DNA of 64,000 bases from Streptomyces sp. P3 (GCF_003032475.1 NZ_CP028369.1:8680001-8744000); one strand, 5' to 3'; shown: positions 16,984 to 27,185, counted from the stretch's first letter. Numbers and translations are program-made. Notes: generated by a model from the sequence alone, not told the origin.

Positions 16984-17271
16984 ATGCTGAGGACTCCCGC
17001 AAGTGAGCGGCGACTCGACATCCTGGAGTGGCTGAAGGAGCCGGACCGGCACTTTCCGCGGCCGCTCCACGGCGACCTCGTCCAGGACGGCGTGGCCGCG
17101 GACGTCCTCGCGGCGAAACTCGGCGTGCGCCGTCGCGTGGCCGACAGCCACCTCGCCCTGCTCGCCGGCATCGGCCTGCTGCGCGCCAAGCGCGTCGGAA
17201 GCCGCACCTACTACCGACGCGACGAGATGCGCATAGCCGAAGTGGCCCGCATGTTCGAGAAGGGCTGGTGA
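16984..17271 (+). CDS. Small winged-helix regulator, ArsR-like
   Basis: A 95-residue protein that is almost entirely a winged helix: RRLDILEWLKEP, then AADVLAAKLGVRRRVADSHL as HTH and LRAKRVGSRTYYRRDEMRIA as wing, ending in VARMFEKGW. The layout resembles ArsR/SmtB proteins, but there are no metal-binding cysteines. The start ATG 16984 follows GGAGGGG. Its stop overlaps the GTG of the next gene (GTGA), so the two are coupled and it may regulate that operon. Confidence 0.75.
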   Translation: MLRTPASERRLDILEWLKEPDRHFPRPLHGDLVQDGVAADVLAAKLGVRRRVADSHLALLAGIGLLRAKRVGSRTYYRRDEMRIAEVARMFEKGW

Positions 17272-18395
17272 CGGACGTGGGGGAGGAGGCGCAGGGACCG
17301 CCGCACGGAAAGGCCACGGCGAGCACCCCGGCGAGCACCCCGGAGACGGATCCGGTGACGAACCGCCGGCCCGGGCCCGCCGCCGGCGAGATGGGCAGCC
17401 CTCCCCGACGAAGGGCGGATCCCGTGGACCGCCGGACGGCTCTCGTCCCGCTCCGTTACGTCGCACTCCCGGGCCACGGCCCCGAAGACGTCGTCGCCGA
17501 CTCCGAGGGGCGGATCCTGACCGGGGTGGCGGACGGACGGATCCTGCGCGTCGATGGACTGGACGATCCGTCCGCCGCCCGCGTCGAACGTCTCGCCGAG
17601 ATCACCGGCCGCCCGCTGGGCCTCGAACTCCTGCCGGACGGCGACCTGTTGGTGTGCTCCGCCGACGGTGCGCTGCTGCGTGTGGACCTCGGCGGCTCCG
17701 GCAGGGTGCAGGTGCTGACCGAGACGGCGGCGGGGGAGCGGCTGCGCTTCTGCAGCAACGTCGTCGCCCTGCCCGACGGGACGGTCTACTTCACCGTCTC
17801 CAGCCGGGTCCACCCCCTGCGGGACTGGATGGGCGACATCGTCGAGCACAGCGGCACCGGACGACTGCTGCGTCTGGCACCAGGCGCCCGCGAGGCCGAA
17901 GTCGTCCTGGAAGGACTGCAGTTCGCCAACGGCCTGGTGCGCGGGGGCGATGACTCATGCCTGATCGTCGCCGAGACCGGCGCCCGCCGCCTCACCCGCT
18001 TCCGGCTCACCGGCCCCCGGGCCGGACAGGCCGAACCGCTCGCAGGGAACCTGCCGGGCTTCCCGGACAACATGTGGCGCGGCGCGCCGGACGGCCCGGT
18101 CTGGGTGGCCCTGGCCGGGCCGCGCATGCCCCCGCTCGGCCTGCTGCACCGCGCGGGCCCCGCCGTACGCCGCCGCGCCGCCCGCCTCGCCCTGCACGTC
18201 CCCTACCGCCCCTCCGGTACGACGGGCGTGCTCGCGATCGACGACGACGGCCGGGTCCTGCACCGGCTCACCCGGCGCCGCTCCGGTTTCCGCATGGTCA
18301 CCGGCGTCTGCGAGACCGGCGGCAGGCTGGTCCTGGGCAGCCTGTGGGAGCGGGGCATCGCGATCTGCGAGGCACCGGTGATCCAGGGGTACTGA
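17268..18395 (+). CDS. SMP-30/gluconolactonase or strictosidine-synthase-like beta-propeller protein
   Basis: A 375-residue protein whose core (about residues 60-375) is a six-bladed propeller: GPEDVVADSEGRILTGVADG, RPLGLELLPDGDLLVCSADG, FCSNVVALPDGTVYFTVSSR, and FPDNMWRGAPDGPVWVALAG. This spacing is typical of the strictosidine-synthase-like branch, many members of which are lactonases or esterases. The GTG start overlaps the upstream stop by 4 bases; the first 55 residues are Pro- and Thr-rich, so a later start (ATG 17391) is possible. No signal peptide is evident. The substrate is unknown. Confidence 0.8.
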   Translation: MTDVGEEAQGPPHGKATASTPASTPETDPVTNRRPGPAAGEMGSPPRRRADPVDRRTALVPLRYVALPGHGPEDVVADSEGRILTGVADGRILRVDGLDDPSAARVERLAEITGRPLGLELLPDGDLLVCSADGALLRVDLGGSGRVQVLTETAAGERLRFCSNVVALPDGTVYFTVSSRVHPLRDWMGDIVEHSGTGRLLRLAPGAREAEVVLEGLQFANGLVRGGDDSCLIVAETGARRLTRFRLTGPRAGQAEPLAGNLPGFPDNMWRGAPDGPVWVALAGPRMPPLGLLHRAGPAVRRRAARLALHVPYRPSGTTGVLAIDDDGRVLHRLTRRRSGFRMVTGVCETGGRLVLGSLWERGIAICEAPVIQGY

Positions 18396-18721
18396 TCACG
18401 AGCGACGGGCGCCGGAGAGGCCGCCGGACCCGATCGTGCCGCAGCACAGGCACTGGTGCAGGCGCGGCACGGTCACCGTCGCGTAGTCGCAGGAGGCCGG
18501 CGCGCCACGTCGGCGCCCTGATCCGCACCCCTCCGCCTCCTTCCCCGTCGACCGCGCGATGCCCCGCTCACGTGGCCGACAGGCCGTCGCGGTTCTCCTC
18601 CCACCGGCTCCCACCGGCGTGATCCGCCGGAAGGCCCCGGTGCGGCGGCGCTACGCTGGTGCCCGGCCGTGATCACTCGGGATCCGGCGGGGCGGGCGGA
18701 CCGGGCAGGAGACGTGACGAC
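18396..18721. other. 326-bp gap before the fluoride-export genes; no gene seen
   Basis: No coding frame is convincing. I looked for the fluoride-riboswitch (crcB motif) core, a GATGG helix followed by a CTGATG segment, and did not find it. The last 15 bases hold the AGGAGAC ribosome site of the first crcB gene. Confidence 0.5.
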
Positions 18722-19177
18722 ATGACAGCCCCACACGCCCAGGGCCTTCGCGCCGGGGCACCCCGCAGGACCGCCCGCCCGGGTCAGTTCCCGGTGGTCG
18801 CCGTCGTGGCCCTCGGCGGCGGCATCGGCGCCGCCGCCCGCTACGCCGCCGCGATGCGGTGGCCCACCGGGACCGGTGGCTTCCCCTGGACGACGTTCTG
18901 GGTGAACGTGGTCGGCTGCGCGGTCATCGGCGTCTTCCTGGTGGTGATCACCGAGGTCATGACGGTCCACCGGCTGGTGCGGCCGTTCTTCGGCACCGGG
19001 GTGCTCGGCGGCTTCACCACCTTCTCGACGTACGCCGTAGACATCCAGAAGCTGCTCGACGCGGGCCGCGCCGGCACCGCCCTGGCCTACCTCACCGCGA
19101 CCCTGGCCGCGGCGCTCGCCGCGGTGTGGCTGGCGGCCACGGCGACCCGCGGCGTTCTCTCGCGGGGGCGGCGATGA
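18722..19177 (+). CDS. crcB: Fluoride channel FluC/CrcB, first copy
   Basis: A 151-residue membrane protein with four helices. It contains the pore motif GGFTTFSTY (about residues 96-104), the first-helix [10 protein letters not shown] and the conserved Asn after TTFW. Fluc channels are dual-topology dimers that let fluoride leave the cytoplasm. The start is ATG 18722, preceded by AGGAGAC; the first 20 residues are a basic, Pro-rich cytoplasmic tail. It overlaps the DUF190 gene by ATGA. With a second crcB downstream the pore may be a heterodimer, the usual arrangement when two genes are adjacent. Confidence 0.92.
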   Translation: MTAPHAQGLRAGAPRRTARPGQFPVVAVVALGGGIGAAARYAAAMRWPTGTGGFPWTTFWVNVVGCAVIGVFLVVITEVMTVHRLVRPFFGTGVLGGFTTFSTYAVDIQKLLDAGRAGTALAYLTATLAAALAAVWLAATATRGVLSRGRR

Positions 19178-19626
19178 CGTGGCTCACCGGCGGCGCCCTG
19201 CGGCTGACCGTCTTCGTCGGCGAGAACGACACCTGGCGGCACAGGCCCCTGTACTCGGAGATCGTGCACCGCGCCCACGCGGCCGGTCTCGCGGGGGCCA
19301 GCGTCTTCCGCGGCGTCGAGGGCTTCGGCGCGTCCTCGCTGATCCACACCTCGCGACTGCTCTCGCTCAGCGAGGACCTGCCGGTCGCCGTCGTGATCGT
19401 CGACACGCGGGAACAGGTGGAGGCCTTCCTGCCGCAGCTCGACGAGCTGGTCACCGAGGGGCTGGTGGTCCTCGACGAGTGCCGTGTCCTCCGACACGCC
19501 GGCCGGAGCGCCGACGCGGCCGGAGACGGAGCCGGAACCGGAGCCGGAGACGGAGACGGAGACGCCGAGGAAAGCCGTGGCGACGAACCAGACGATTCGG
19601 GCATGAAGGGTAAGAACTCGTTGTGA
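19174..19626 (+). CDS. DUF190 (PII-like) protein between two crcB genes
   Basis: A 150-residue protein. Residues 1-105 form a ferredoxin-like DUF190 domain ([59 protein letters not shown]), related to PII signal proteins and known to accompany crcB genes. The last 45 residues are a low-complexity Gly-Ala-Asp and acidic tail. Both ends overlap the flanking crcB genes by 4 bases, so the three are translated as a unit. A role as cytosolic regulator of the fluoride channel is inferred from this linkage and is not established. Confidence 0.85.
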   Translation: MTWLTGGALRLTVFVGENDTWRHRPLYSEIVHRAHAAGLAGASVFRGVEGFGASSLIHTSRLLSLSEDLPVAVVIVDTREQVEAFLPQLDELVTEGLVVLDECRVLRHAGRSADAAGDGAGTGAGDGDGDAEESRGDEPDDSGMKGKNSL

Positions 19627-19988
19627 ACTGGCTGGTGGTCGTCGCCGGCGGCATGATCGGCGCACCGCTGCGCTACCTGACCGACCGCGCGGTGCAGTCC
19701 CGGCACGACTCCGTCTTCCCCTGGGGCACCTTCGTCGTCAACGTCGTCGGCTGCCTGATCCTCGGTACGTTGACCGGCGCCGCGACGGTCGGCCCCGACC
19801 TGCGGTTGTTCCTGGGGGCGGGGTTGTGCGGGGCGCTGACCACCTACTCCACGTTCTCGTACGAGACGCTGCGGCTGACCGAGACCGGGGCCGGACTGCA
19901 GGCGGTCGCCAACGCCGTCGGGAGCGTGGTCGTGGGTCTGGGGGCCGCGTTCGCCGGGGTCGCCCTCGGGCAGTGGGCGTGGTCGTGA
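19623..19988 (+). CDS. crcB: Fluoride channel FluC/CrcB, second copy
   Basis: A 121-residue, four-helix protein with the pore segment [13 protein letters not shown] and [11 protein letters not shown]. It starts at GTG 19623, overlapping the DUF190 stop (GTGA). It lacks the N-terminal tail of the first copy and has a slightly different pore motif (ALTTYSTF instead of GFTTFSTY), consistent with the two acting as unlike halves of one channel. Confidence 0.92.
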   Translation: MNWLVVVAGGMIGAPLRYLTDRAVQSRHDSVFPWGTFVVNVVGCLILGTLTGAATVGPDLRLFLGAGLCGALTTYSTFSYETLRLTETGAGLQAVANAVGSVVVGLGAAFAGVALGQWAWS

Positions 19989-19996
19989 CGACGTCC

Positions 19997-20015
19997 ACCA
20001 GGTCCCGGGCCTGGT
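19997..20015 (+). terminator. Short hairpin after the crcB operon
   Basis: ACCAGG and CCTGGT flank TCCCGGG, 8 bases past the crcB stop. It is a weak terminator candidate separating the operon from uppP. Confidence 0.4.
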
Positions 20016-20083
20016 AGGACTGTCTCCGACACCGGGGCGTCCAGCACGCCGTCCACCGATTCGTCTCCTCAGAACTGGATTCC

Positions 20084-20920
20084 ATGAGCGCCATCTCCGT
20101 CGGCCAGGCCGTCGTCCTCGGAGCCGTCGAGGGAGTGACCGAGTTCCTCCCCGTCTCCTCCACCGGTCATCTGAAGATCACCGAGGGGCTGATGCACATT
20201 CCGGTCGACGACGACGCGGTCGTCGGGTTCTCCGCCGTCATCCAGGTCGGGGCGATCGCCGCCGTGCTCGTGTACTTCCGCAAGGACATCGTGCGGATCG
20301 TGTCGGCGTGGTTCCGGGGGCTCCGCGACCGGGGGGAGCGCCACGGCCACGACTACAAATTCGCCTGGTGGGTGATCTACGCGACCATTCCGATCGTCGT
20401 GGTCGGCCTCGCCGCCAAGCCGCTGATCGAGGGGCCGCTGGCCTCGTTGTGGGTGGTGGCGGGCTCGCTCATCGTCGGCAGCGGCGTGATGTGGGCGGCC
20501 GACCAGATGGGCCGGCACAAGCGGGGTGAGGACGACACCTCGTTCAAGGACGCGATGCTCGTCGGCAGCTCCCAGATCCTCGCGCTGCTCTTTCCCGGGT
20601 TCTCCCGCTCCGGCGCGACCATGTCCACCGCGCTCATCCTGGACCTGGACCGGGTCGCCGCCACCCGCCTGTCGTTCTTCCTCGGCATTCCCGCTCTCAC
20701 CGGCGCCGGCATCTACGAGCTGAAGGACGCCCTGGGCACCGGCGCCGGGGCGGCGCCCCTGGCCGTCGGCACGGCGGTGTCCTTCGTGGTCGCCTACGCC
20801 TCCATCGCCTGGTTGCTGAAGTTCGTCGCCAAGCACTCCTTCAACGCGTTCGTCGTCTACCGGATCGTCGTCGGACTGGCCCTGTTCGGACTGCTCGCCA
20901 CTGGGGTCCTCGACAGCTGA
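20084..20920 (+). CDS. uppP: Undecaprenyl-diphosphatase
   Basis: A 278-residue, eight-helix membrane enzyme. The two conserved segments are present: GAVEGVTEFLPVSSTGHLKI near the N-terminus (E-rich motif plus PVSSTGH) and FPGFSRSGATMSTAL (the PGxSRSG motif) at about residues 168-182. It recycles the lipid carrier of peptidoglycan synthesis by removing a phosphate from undecaprenyl diphosphate, and excess copies give bacitracin resistance. Its start ATG 20084 has no strong ribosome site nearby. It is a single gene closed by a classic terminator. Confidence 0.95.
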   Translation: MSAISVGQAVVLGAVEGVTEFLPVSSTGHLKITEGLMHIPVDDDAVVGFSAVIQVGAIAAVLVYFRKDIVRIVSAWFRGLRDRGERHGHDYKFAWWVIYATIPIVVVGLAAKPLIEGPLASLWVVAGSLIVGSGVMWAADQMGRHKRGEDDTSFKDAMLVGSSQILALLFPGFSRSGATMSTALILDLDRVAATRLSFFLGIPALTGAGIYELKDALGTGAGAAPLAVGTAVSFVVAYASIAWLLKFVAKHSFNAFVVYRIVVGLALFGLLATGVLDS

Positions 20921-20933
20921 CCGGCCGACCCCC

Positions 20934-20980
20934 CAGGGGGCGGGAAGTCGCCATTCAGGCGCCCCGCCCCCTGAATTTTT
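20934..20980 (+). terminator. Rho-independent terminator of uppP
   Basis: CAGGGGGCGGG (20934-20944) pairs with CCCGCCCCCTG (20963-20973), directly followed by AATTTTT. The T-run makes this the clearest intrinsic terminator in the window. Confidence 0.85.
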
Positions 20981-20993
20981 GTTTTCGGGCGTC

Positions 20994-21057
20994 TTGACAG
21001 CGGCCTCCGGCCACCCGGAGTATCTGTCCCGTGAACCTGTCAGACAGCCAGACAGGT
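20994..21057 (+). promoter_or_regulatory. Promoter and palindromic operator of the asparagine operon
   Basis: TTGACA at 20994-20999 is a consensus -35 box; a -10-like GAGTAT lies 18 bases on. Downstream, CTGTCAGACAG (21037-21047) is a perfect odd palindrome, nested with a wider pair ACCTGTC (21035-21041)/GACAGGT (21051-21057). It fits a GntR/FadR-type binding site in the leader, just before the regulator gene at 21064. Confidence 0.6.
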
Positions 21058-21063
21058 GGTCGG

Positions 21064-21762
21064 ATGCCGCGGCGCGTGAGCGCCATGGAAGCGGTCCTCA
21101 CCCACCTCCGAGGCGCCATCGAACGCGGCGAGTACGCCATCGGCGACAAGCTCCCCTCCGAGGCGGAGCTCTGCCGCACCCTCGAGGTGTCCCGGCCCGT
21201 GCTGCGGGAGGCCCTGCGCGCCCTGCAGACCATGGGCCTGACGGTCGCCAAGACCGGCAAGGGCACCTTCGTGATCGCCAACACCGTCGAGGACCCCACC
21301 TTCGGCGACTACGCGGCCAGCGACCTGCTCGAGGTGCGCCGCCACGTGGAGGTCCCGGTCGCCGGGTACGCGGCCCGGCGCCGCACCGCGGAGAACCTGG
21401 ACCACCTCGCCCATCTGCTCGAGCGCATGGAGCGGGAGACGGACACCACCGCGTGGGTCGCGATGGACACCCTCTTCCACCTGGCCGTCGCCGAAGCCGC
21501 CCAGAACCCGGTCTTCCGCCGGGTCATCGAGGAGATCCGGGACGCACTGGCGCGTCAGTCGGCCTTCCTCAACGAACTGGGCGGCCGGCGCGAGCAGTCC
21601 AACCGCGAGCACCGGGCGATCGTCGAAGCGCTGATCGACGGTTCCGAGACCGACGCCGTGGAGGCCATGAGCCACCACCTCGACCGCGTCGAGACCACCC
21701 TCACCGACATCGTCCGCGCCGCCGGCACGGACGCCCCCCTGGAAGGCGGACCCGAGGCGTGA
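21064..21762 (+). CDS. FadR-type GntR regulator of asparagine use
   Basis: A 232-residue regulator. The winged helix is at about 5-70 (GDKLPSEAELCRTLEVSRPV, then LREALRALQTMGLTVAKTGK), and the FCD all-helical ligand domain follows, with His in LFHLAVAEAAQNP and MSHHLDRVETTL that can hold a metal. I choose ATG 21064 over GTG 21031, because the upstream stretch is the operator palindrome. Its TGA overlaps the GTG of the AnsP gene, so regulator, permease and asparaginase form one transcript. It probably represses its own operon; an amino-acid effector is inferred. Confidence 0.85.
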   Translation: MPRRVSAMEAVLTHLRGAIERGEYAIGDKLPSEAELCRTLEVSRPVLREALRALQTMGLTVAKTGKGTFVIANTVEDPTFGDYAASDLLEVRRHVEVPVAGYAARRRTAENLDHLAHLLERMERETDTTAWVAMDTLFHLAVAEAAQNPVFRRVIEEIRDALARQSAFLNELGGRREQSNREHRAIVEALIDGSETDAVEAMSHHLDRVETTLTDIVRAAGTDAPLEGGPEA

Positions 21763-23198
21763 GCGACCAGCACCTCAAAGACGAGACGCGCCCCTCCACC
21801 CCTCACGTCGACGCCGGAGACGAGGGCTACAGCAAGTCGCTGAAGTCCCGCCACGTCAACATGATCGCCATCGGCGGGGCCATCGGCACCGGCCTGTTCC
21901 TCGGCGCCGGCGGCCGGCTCGCCGACGCCGGACCCTCCCTCTTCATCGCCTACGCGGTCTGCGGGATCTTCGCCTTCCTCGTCGTGCGCGCCCTGGGCGA
22001 ACTCGTCCTGTACCGCCCCTCCTCAGGCGCCTTCGTGTCCTACGCCCGTGAGTTCATGGGCGAGAAGGGCGCGTACACGGCCGGTTGGATGTACTTCCTG
22101 AACTGGGCCACCACCGGCATCGCCGACATCACCGCGGTCGCCACCTACACCCACTACTGGGGCATGTTCTCCGACATACCCCAGTGGGTGATCGCGCTCG
22201 TCGCCCTGGCCGTGGTCCTCACCGTGAACCTGATCTCCGTGAAGATCTTCGGCGAACTGGAGTTCTGGTTCGCCATCGTCAAGGTCAGCGCCCTGGTGAT
22301 CTTCATGTGTATCGGGATCTTCCTGCTGGTCACCCAGCACCCGGTGGACGGCGCCACCCCGGGCCCCTCCCTCATCAGCGACAACGGCGGCATCTTCCCG
22401 AGCGGCCTGCTGCCCATGCTGCTGATCATCCAGGGCGTGGTCTTCGCCTATGCCTCCGTCGAACTGGTCGGCGTCGCCGCGGGCGAGACCGAGAACCCCG
22501 AGAAGATCATGCCGAAGGCGATCAACTCGATCATGTGGCGGGTGGGCCTGTTCTACGTCGGCTCGGTGGTCCTGCTGTCGATGCTGCTGCCGTGGAACAA
22601 GTACACCTCCGCCGAGAGCCCCTTCGTGACGGTCCTGTCCAACGTCGGCATCCCGGCGGCGGGCGGGGTCATGAACCTCGTCGTCCTCACCGCCGCCATG
22701 TCCTCGCTCAACTCCGGCCTGTACTCCACCGGCCGCATCCTGCGCTCCATGGCGATGTCCGGCTCCGCTCCGAAGTTCACCTCGGTCATGAGCCGCAGTC
22801 AGGTCCCCTACGGCGGCATCCTGCTCACCAGCGGCATCTGCGTCCTCGGCGTGGGCCTGAACTTCGTCGTCCCGGCGGACGCCTTCGAGATCGTCCTGAA
22901 CTTCGCGGCGATCGGCATCCTCGCCACCTGGGGCATGATCATGATCTGTCACCTCCTCTTCTGGCAGAAGACCCAGAAGGGCGAGCTGACCCGCCCCGGC
23001 TACCGGCTGCCGGGCTCCCCCTGGACCGAACTGGTGACGCTGTTCTTCCTCGCCTCGGTCCTGGTCCTCATGTACGCCGACGGCGGCGCCGGACGCACCA
23101 CCGTGCTGTGCCTGCCGCTGATCGCCGCGGCCCTGGTCGCCGGGTGGTACGCCATCCGCCGCAACCTCGCCCGCACCTCCTCCGAGGCCGACGCGTGA
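21759..23198 (+). CDS. ansP: L-asparagine permease
   Basis: A 479-residue amino-acid/proton symporter of the APC family with 12 helices. The first helix carries MIAIGGAIGTGLFLGAG, followed by RALGELVLYRPSSGAFVSYA, both typical of the AAT group that includes AnsP, GabP and CycA. Assignment to asparagine rests on the coupled asparaginase gene and on close resemblance to actinobacterial AnsP. GTG start at 21759 overlaps the regulator stop (GTGA), and its own stop overlaps the asparaginase start in the same way. Confidence 0.88.
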   Translation: MSDQHLKDETRPSTPHVDAGDEGYSKSLKSRHVNMIAIGGAIGTGLFLGAGGRLADAGPSLFIAYAVCGIFAFLVVRALGELVLYRPSSGAFVSYAREFMGEKGAYTAGWMYFLNWATTGIADITAVATYTHYWGMFSDIPQWVIALVALAVVLTVNLISVKIFGELEFWFAIVKVSALVIFMCIGIFLLVTQHPVDGATPGPSLISDNGGIFPSGLLPMLLIIQGVVFAYASVELVGVAAGETENPEKIMPKAINSIMWRVGLFYVGSVVLLSMLLPWNKYTSAESPFVTVLSNVGIPAAGGVMNLVVLTAAMSSLNSGLYSTGRILRSMAMSGSAPKFTSVMSRSQVPYGGILLTSGICVLGVGLNFVVPADAFEIVLNFAAIGILATWGMIMICHLLFWQKTQKGELTRPGYRLPGSPWTELVTLFFLASVLVLMYADGGAGRTTVLCLPLIAAALVAGWYAIRRNLARTSSEADA

Positions 23199-24259
23199 TC
23201 CCTTCGCCGGCCGCCGACCACCCACCAGTGATGCAGGCAGTGATGTACAGCAGTTCCCTCGCCGACGCCCCCGTGATCCGCGAACCCCTCCACGCGCCCG
23301 TCGCCCACCTGGTCCGCGGCGGGGTGACGGAGGGCGTCCACTACGGCTCCGTCGTCGTCCTCGGCGCCGGCGGCGCCGTCGAGCTCCAGCTCGGCGACGT
23401 CGAGGCCGCCTTCTACCCGCGCTCGGCGCTCAAGCCGGTCCAGGCCGTCGCCATGGTCCGGGCCGGGCTGCCGCTCGACGGAGAGCTCCTCTCGCTCGCG
23501 GCGGCCAGCCACTCCGGCGAGGAACGCCACCTCGCCGGGACCCGGCGCATCCTCGAACTGGCGGGCGTCACGGAGGACGACCTGCGCAACGTCGAGGACC
23601 TGCCGTACGACCCGGCGGTCCGCGACAACTGGATACGCGAGGGCCGCGAGCCCTCCCGCCTGGCCCAGAACTGCTCCGGCAAACACGCCGCCATGCTCTA
23701 CACCTGCAAGCTCAACGACTGGTCCCTCGACGGCTACCTCGACCCGGCGCACCCGCTCCAGCAGGCGATCGCCGAGATCGTCGAGGACCTCACCGGGCAG
23801 CGCATCGCCCGGGTCACCGTCGACGGCTGTGGCGCACCCCTGTTCTCCGTCTCCCTGCACGGCCTCGCCCGGGCCGTCTCCCGCGTCACCGCCTCCGCGC
23901 CCGGCACCCCCGAGGCACGCGTGGCCGACGCGATGCGCGCCCACGCCGAGATGGCCTCCGGGGCCGGCCGGGACGTCGCGGCCCTGATGCACGCCGTGCC
24001 CGGACTGCTCGCCAAGGACGGCTTCGAGGGCGTCGAGGTCGCCGCGCTCCCCGACGGCCGCGCCGTCGCCGTCAAGATCTCCGACGGCGCGAACCGCGCC
24101 CGGGTCCCGGTCACCGCGGCCGCCCTCGTCCGGGCGGGCGTCGACCCGCGCGTTCTCACCGGCTTCGCGGGCGAGCCCCTCCTCGGCGGCGGCGAACCCG
24201 TGGGCCGCCTCCGACCCGTCCGGGCACTGGACCCGGTCACCGTGCGGGCCTGCGCCTGA
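23195..24259 (+). CDS. L-asparaginase, AnsA/Rhizobium-etli type
   Basis: A 354-residue cytoplasmic protein of the type unrelated to the E. coli asparaginases. Diagnostic segments are EAAFYPRSALKPVQAVAMV, AASHSGEERH, QNCSGKHAAML and VDGCGAPLFSVSL, which include the Ser-Lys and Cys residues of the active site. It converts asparagine to aspartate and ammonia; aspartate then feeds the aspartase encoded downstream. Start GTG 23195 overlaps the permease stop (GTGA) and is preceded by CGAGG; ATG 23231 or 23243 are alternatives, since the first 12-16 residues look poorly constrained. Confidence 0.88.
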   Translation: MIPSPAADHPPVMQAVMYSSSLADAPVIREPLHAPVAHLVRGGVTEGVHYGSVVVLGAGGAVELQLGDVEAAFYPRSALKPVQAVAMVRAGLPLDGELLSLAAASHSGEERHLAGTRRILELAGVTEDDLRNVEDLPYDPAVRDNWIREGREPSRLAQNCSGKHAAMLYTCKLNDWSLDGYLDPAHPLQQAIAEIVEDLTGQRIARVTVDGCGAPLFSVSLHGLARAVSRVTASAPGTPEARVADAMRAHAEMASGAGRDVAALMHAVPGLLAKDGFEGVEVAALPDGRAVAVKISDGANRARVPVTAAALVRAGVDPRVLTGFAGEPLLGGGEPVGRLRPVRALDPVTVRACA

Positions 24260-24264
24260 GGGCT

Positions 24265-24298
24265 CCGGTGGCCACCGGGTGTGCGCGGTGGCCACCGG
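24265..24298. repeat. Two copies of a GGTGGCCACC palindrome
   Basis: CCGGTGGCCACCGG (24265-24278) is a perfect 14-bp palindrome; CGGTGGCCACCGG follows at 24286-24298. It sits directly after the asparaginase stop. Paired with each other the copies give a terminator-like hairpin; otherwise they may be tandem binding sites ahead of aspA. Confidence 0.5.
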
Positions 24299-24516
24299 CG
24301 GAACGCCGGCCGTCAACCGGCCGCTCCTCCCACCGCAGACCCGGCCGGGCCCCGCGTCCGGCCGCCTGACCGCCGCTCCGGTCACCACCGGACGGCACCC
24401 GGCCGGCTCGGGCGGACCTCACCCCGTACCGCCCGAGCCGGCCGCCACCGGGACCCGTCTCCTTCGCACCCCCACCCTCACCCTCAGCGCCAGCCTCAGA
24501 AAGAGGTCGCCCCCTC

Positions 24517-25929
<1,413 letters not shown>

Positions 25930-26033
25930 ACGCGGCCGGCTGCCGGTCGCCGACCGACTCGCGGCCGTCGGTCGGCTCCCGGTCGACCCCCTACCACCTG
26001 CGACGAACGCGCCAGGACCGGTGCGGAGGCACA

Positions 26034-26972
26034 ATGGTGATCATGACAACGACGTCGTCCCTCGCCTTCCAGCCGGTCCTGGAGCAGATCGCCGAGGAGA
26101 TGGAGCGCACCCCCGGCCGCGGCCGGCCCGCGGACTACATCCCGGCGCTCGCCGCCTTCGACCCGCGCCGCTTCGGCATGGCCGTCGCGGAGCTGGACGG
26201 CACGGTGTACGGCGTGGGGGACTGGCGGCAGCCGTTCTCCACACAGTCCCTCACCAAGGTCTTCACCCTCGCGCTCGGCCTCGCCCGCGAGGGCGACGAA
26301 CTCTGGGAGCACGTGGGCCGGGAACCCTCGGGCAACCCCTTCAACTCCCTGGTGCAGCTGGAGTACGAGGGGGGCATCCCGCGCAACCCGTTCATCAACG
26401 CGGGCGCGCTGGTCGTCACCGACCGCCTGCAGACGCGCAGCGGAGACGCGGCCGGCGAGCTGCTGGAGTTCCTGCGCGCCGAGAGCGGCAACCCCGGCCT
26501 CGACTTCGACGAGGAGATCGCCGCCTCCGAGGCCGCGCACGGCCACCGCAACGCCGCTCTCACCCATTTCATGGCGTCGTACGGCAACATCGACAACGAG
26601 GTGCCGGTCCTGCTCGACCAGTACTTCCGGCAGTGCTCCCTCACCGCCTCCTGCGCCGACCTCGCCCTGGCGACCGGCTTCCTCGCCCGGCACGGCGTGC
26701 GCGCCGACGGCGCCCGGCTGCTCACCCGGAGCCAGGCCAAGCAGGTCAACGCGGTCATGCTGACCTGCGGCACGTACGACGCCGCCGGTGAGTTCGCCTA
26801 CCGGGTCGGTCTGCCCGGCAAGAGCGGCGTGGGCGGCGGCATCATCGCCGTGGTGCCGGGCCGCTGCACGCTGTGCGTGTGGAGTCCGGGCCTGGACGAG
26901 CACGGCAACTCGGTGGCGGGAGTGGCCGCGCTCGACCGGTTCACGACGCTCACGGGACTGTCCGTGTTCTGA
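26034..26972 (+). CDS. glsA: Glutaminase
   Basis: A 312-residue serine-dependent glutaminase of the beta-lactamase fold. The catalytic S72-x-x-K75 (FSTQSLTKVF) is followed by the conserved RNPFINAGALVV, SYGNIDNEVPVLLDQY and LPGKSGVGGGIIAV. It hydrolyses glutamine to glutamate and ammonia. The start is ambiguous between ATG 26034 and the adjacent GTG 26037 or ATG 26043; GGAGG lies at 26025-26029. The longer reading to 25926 has poor coding character. It joins permease, asparaginase and aspartase in an amide-nitrogen cluster. Confidence 0.93.
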   Translation: MVIMTTTSSLAFQPVLEQIAEEMERTPGRGRPADYIPALAAFDPRRFGMAVAELDGTVYGVGDWRQPFSTQSLTKVFTLALGLAREGDELWEHVGREPSGNPFNSLVQLEYEGGIPRNPFINAGALVVTDRLQTRSGDAAGELLEFLRAESGNPGLDFDEEIAASEAAHGHRNAALTHFMASYGNIDNEVPVLLDQYFRQCSLTASCADLALATGFLARHGVRADGARLLTRSQAKQVNAVMLTCGTYDAAGEFAYRVGLPGKSGVGGGIIAVVPGRCTLCVWSPGLDEHGNSVAGVAALDRFTTLTGLSVF

Positions 26973-27185
26973 CCCCGCGCCGTCGCGACCCCGCCTCGCG
27001 TGACCGTGTGCGGGCTCGGTCCATGAAGTCGGTCAGCCGCGGCGGCAGCGGGGTGGTGCGCCGTATCACCGCCCTGTGCGCGTTGCGGGCAGGACGGCCG
27101 GCTCCGATACGGGAAGACCCGTCGGGCGCGGGGAACGTGTCGCTCCCCCCGCGTGCTTCCGGGCGGGCGGCGGGGCCGTCACGGG

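Noticed and set aside
18396..18721. Possible fluoride riboswitch before crcB
   Set aside because: The conserved GATGG and CTGATG core segments are not found in the expected order. A covariance search would be decisive.
20011..20016. TGGTAGGAC as a -10 box for uppP (TAGGAC)
   Set aside because: It overlaps the small hairpin after crcB, no -35 is apparent and the leader length would be unremarkable, so the evidence is too weak to list as a promoter.
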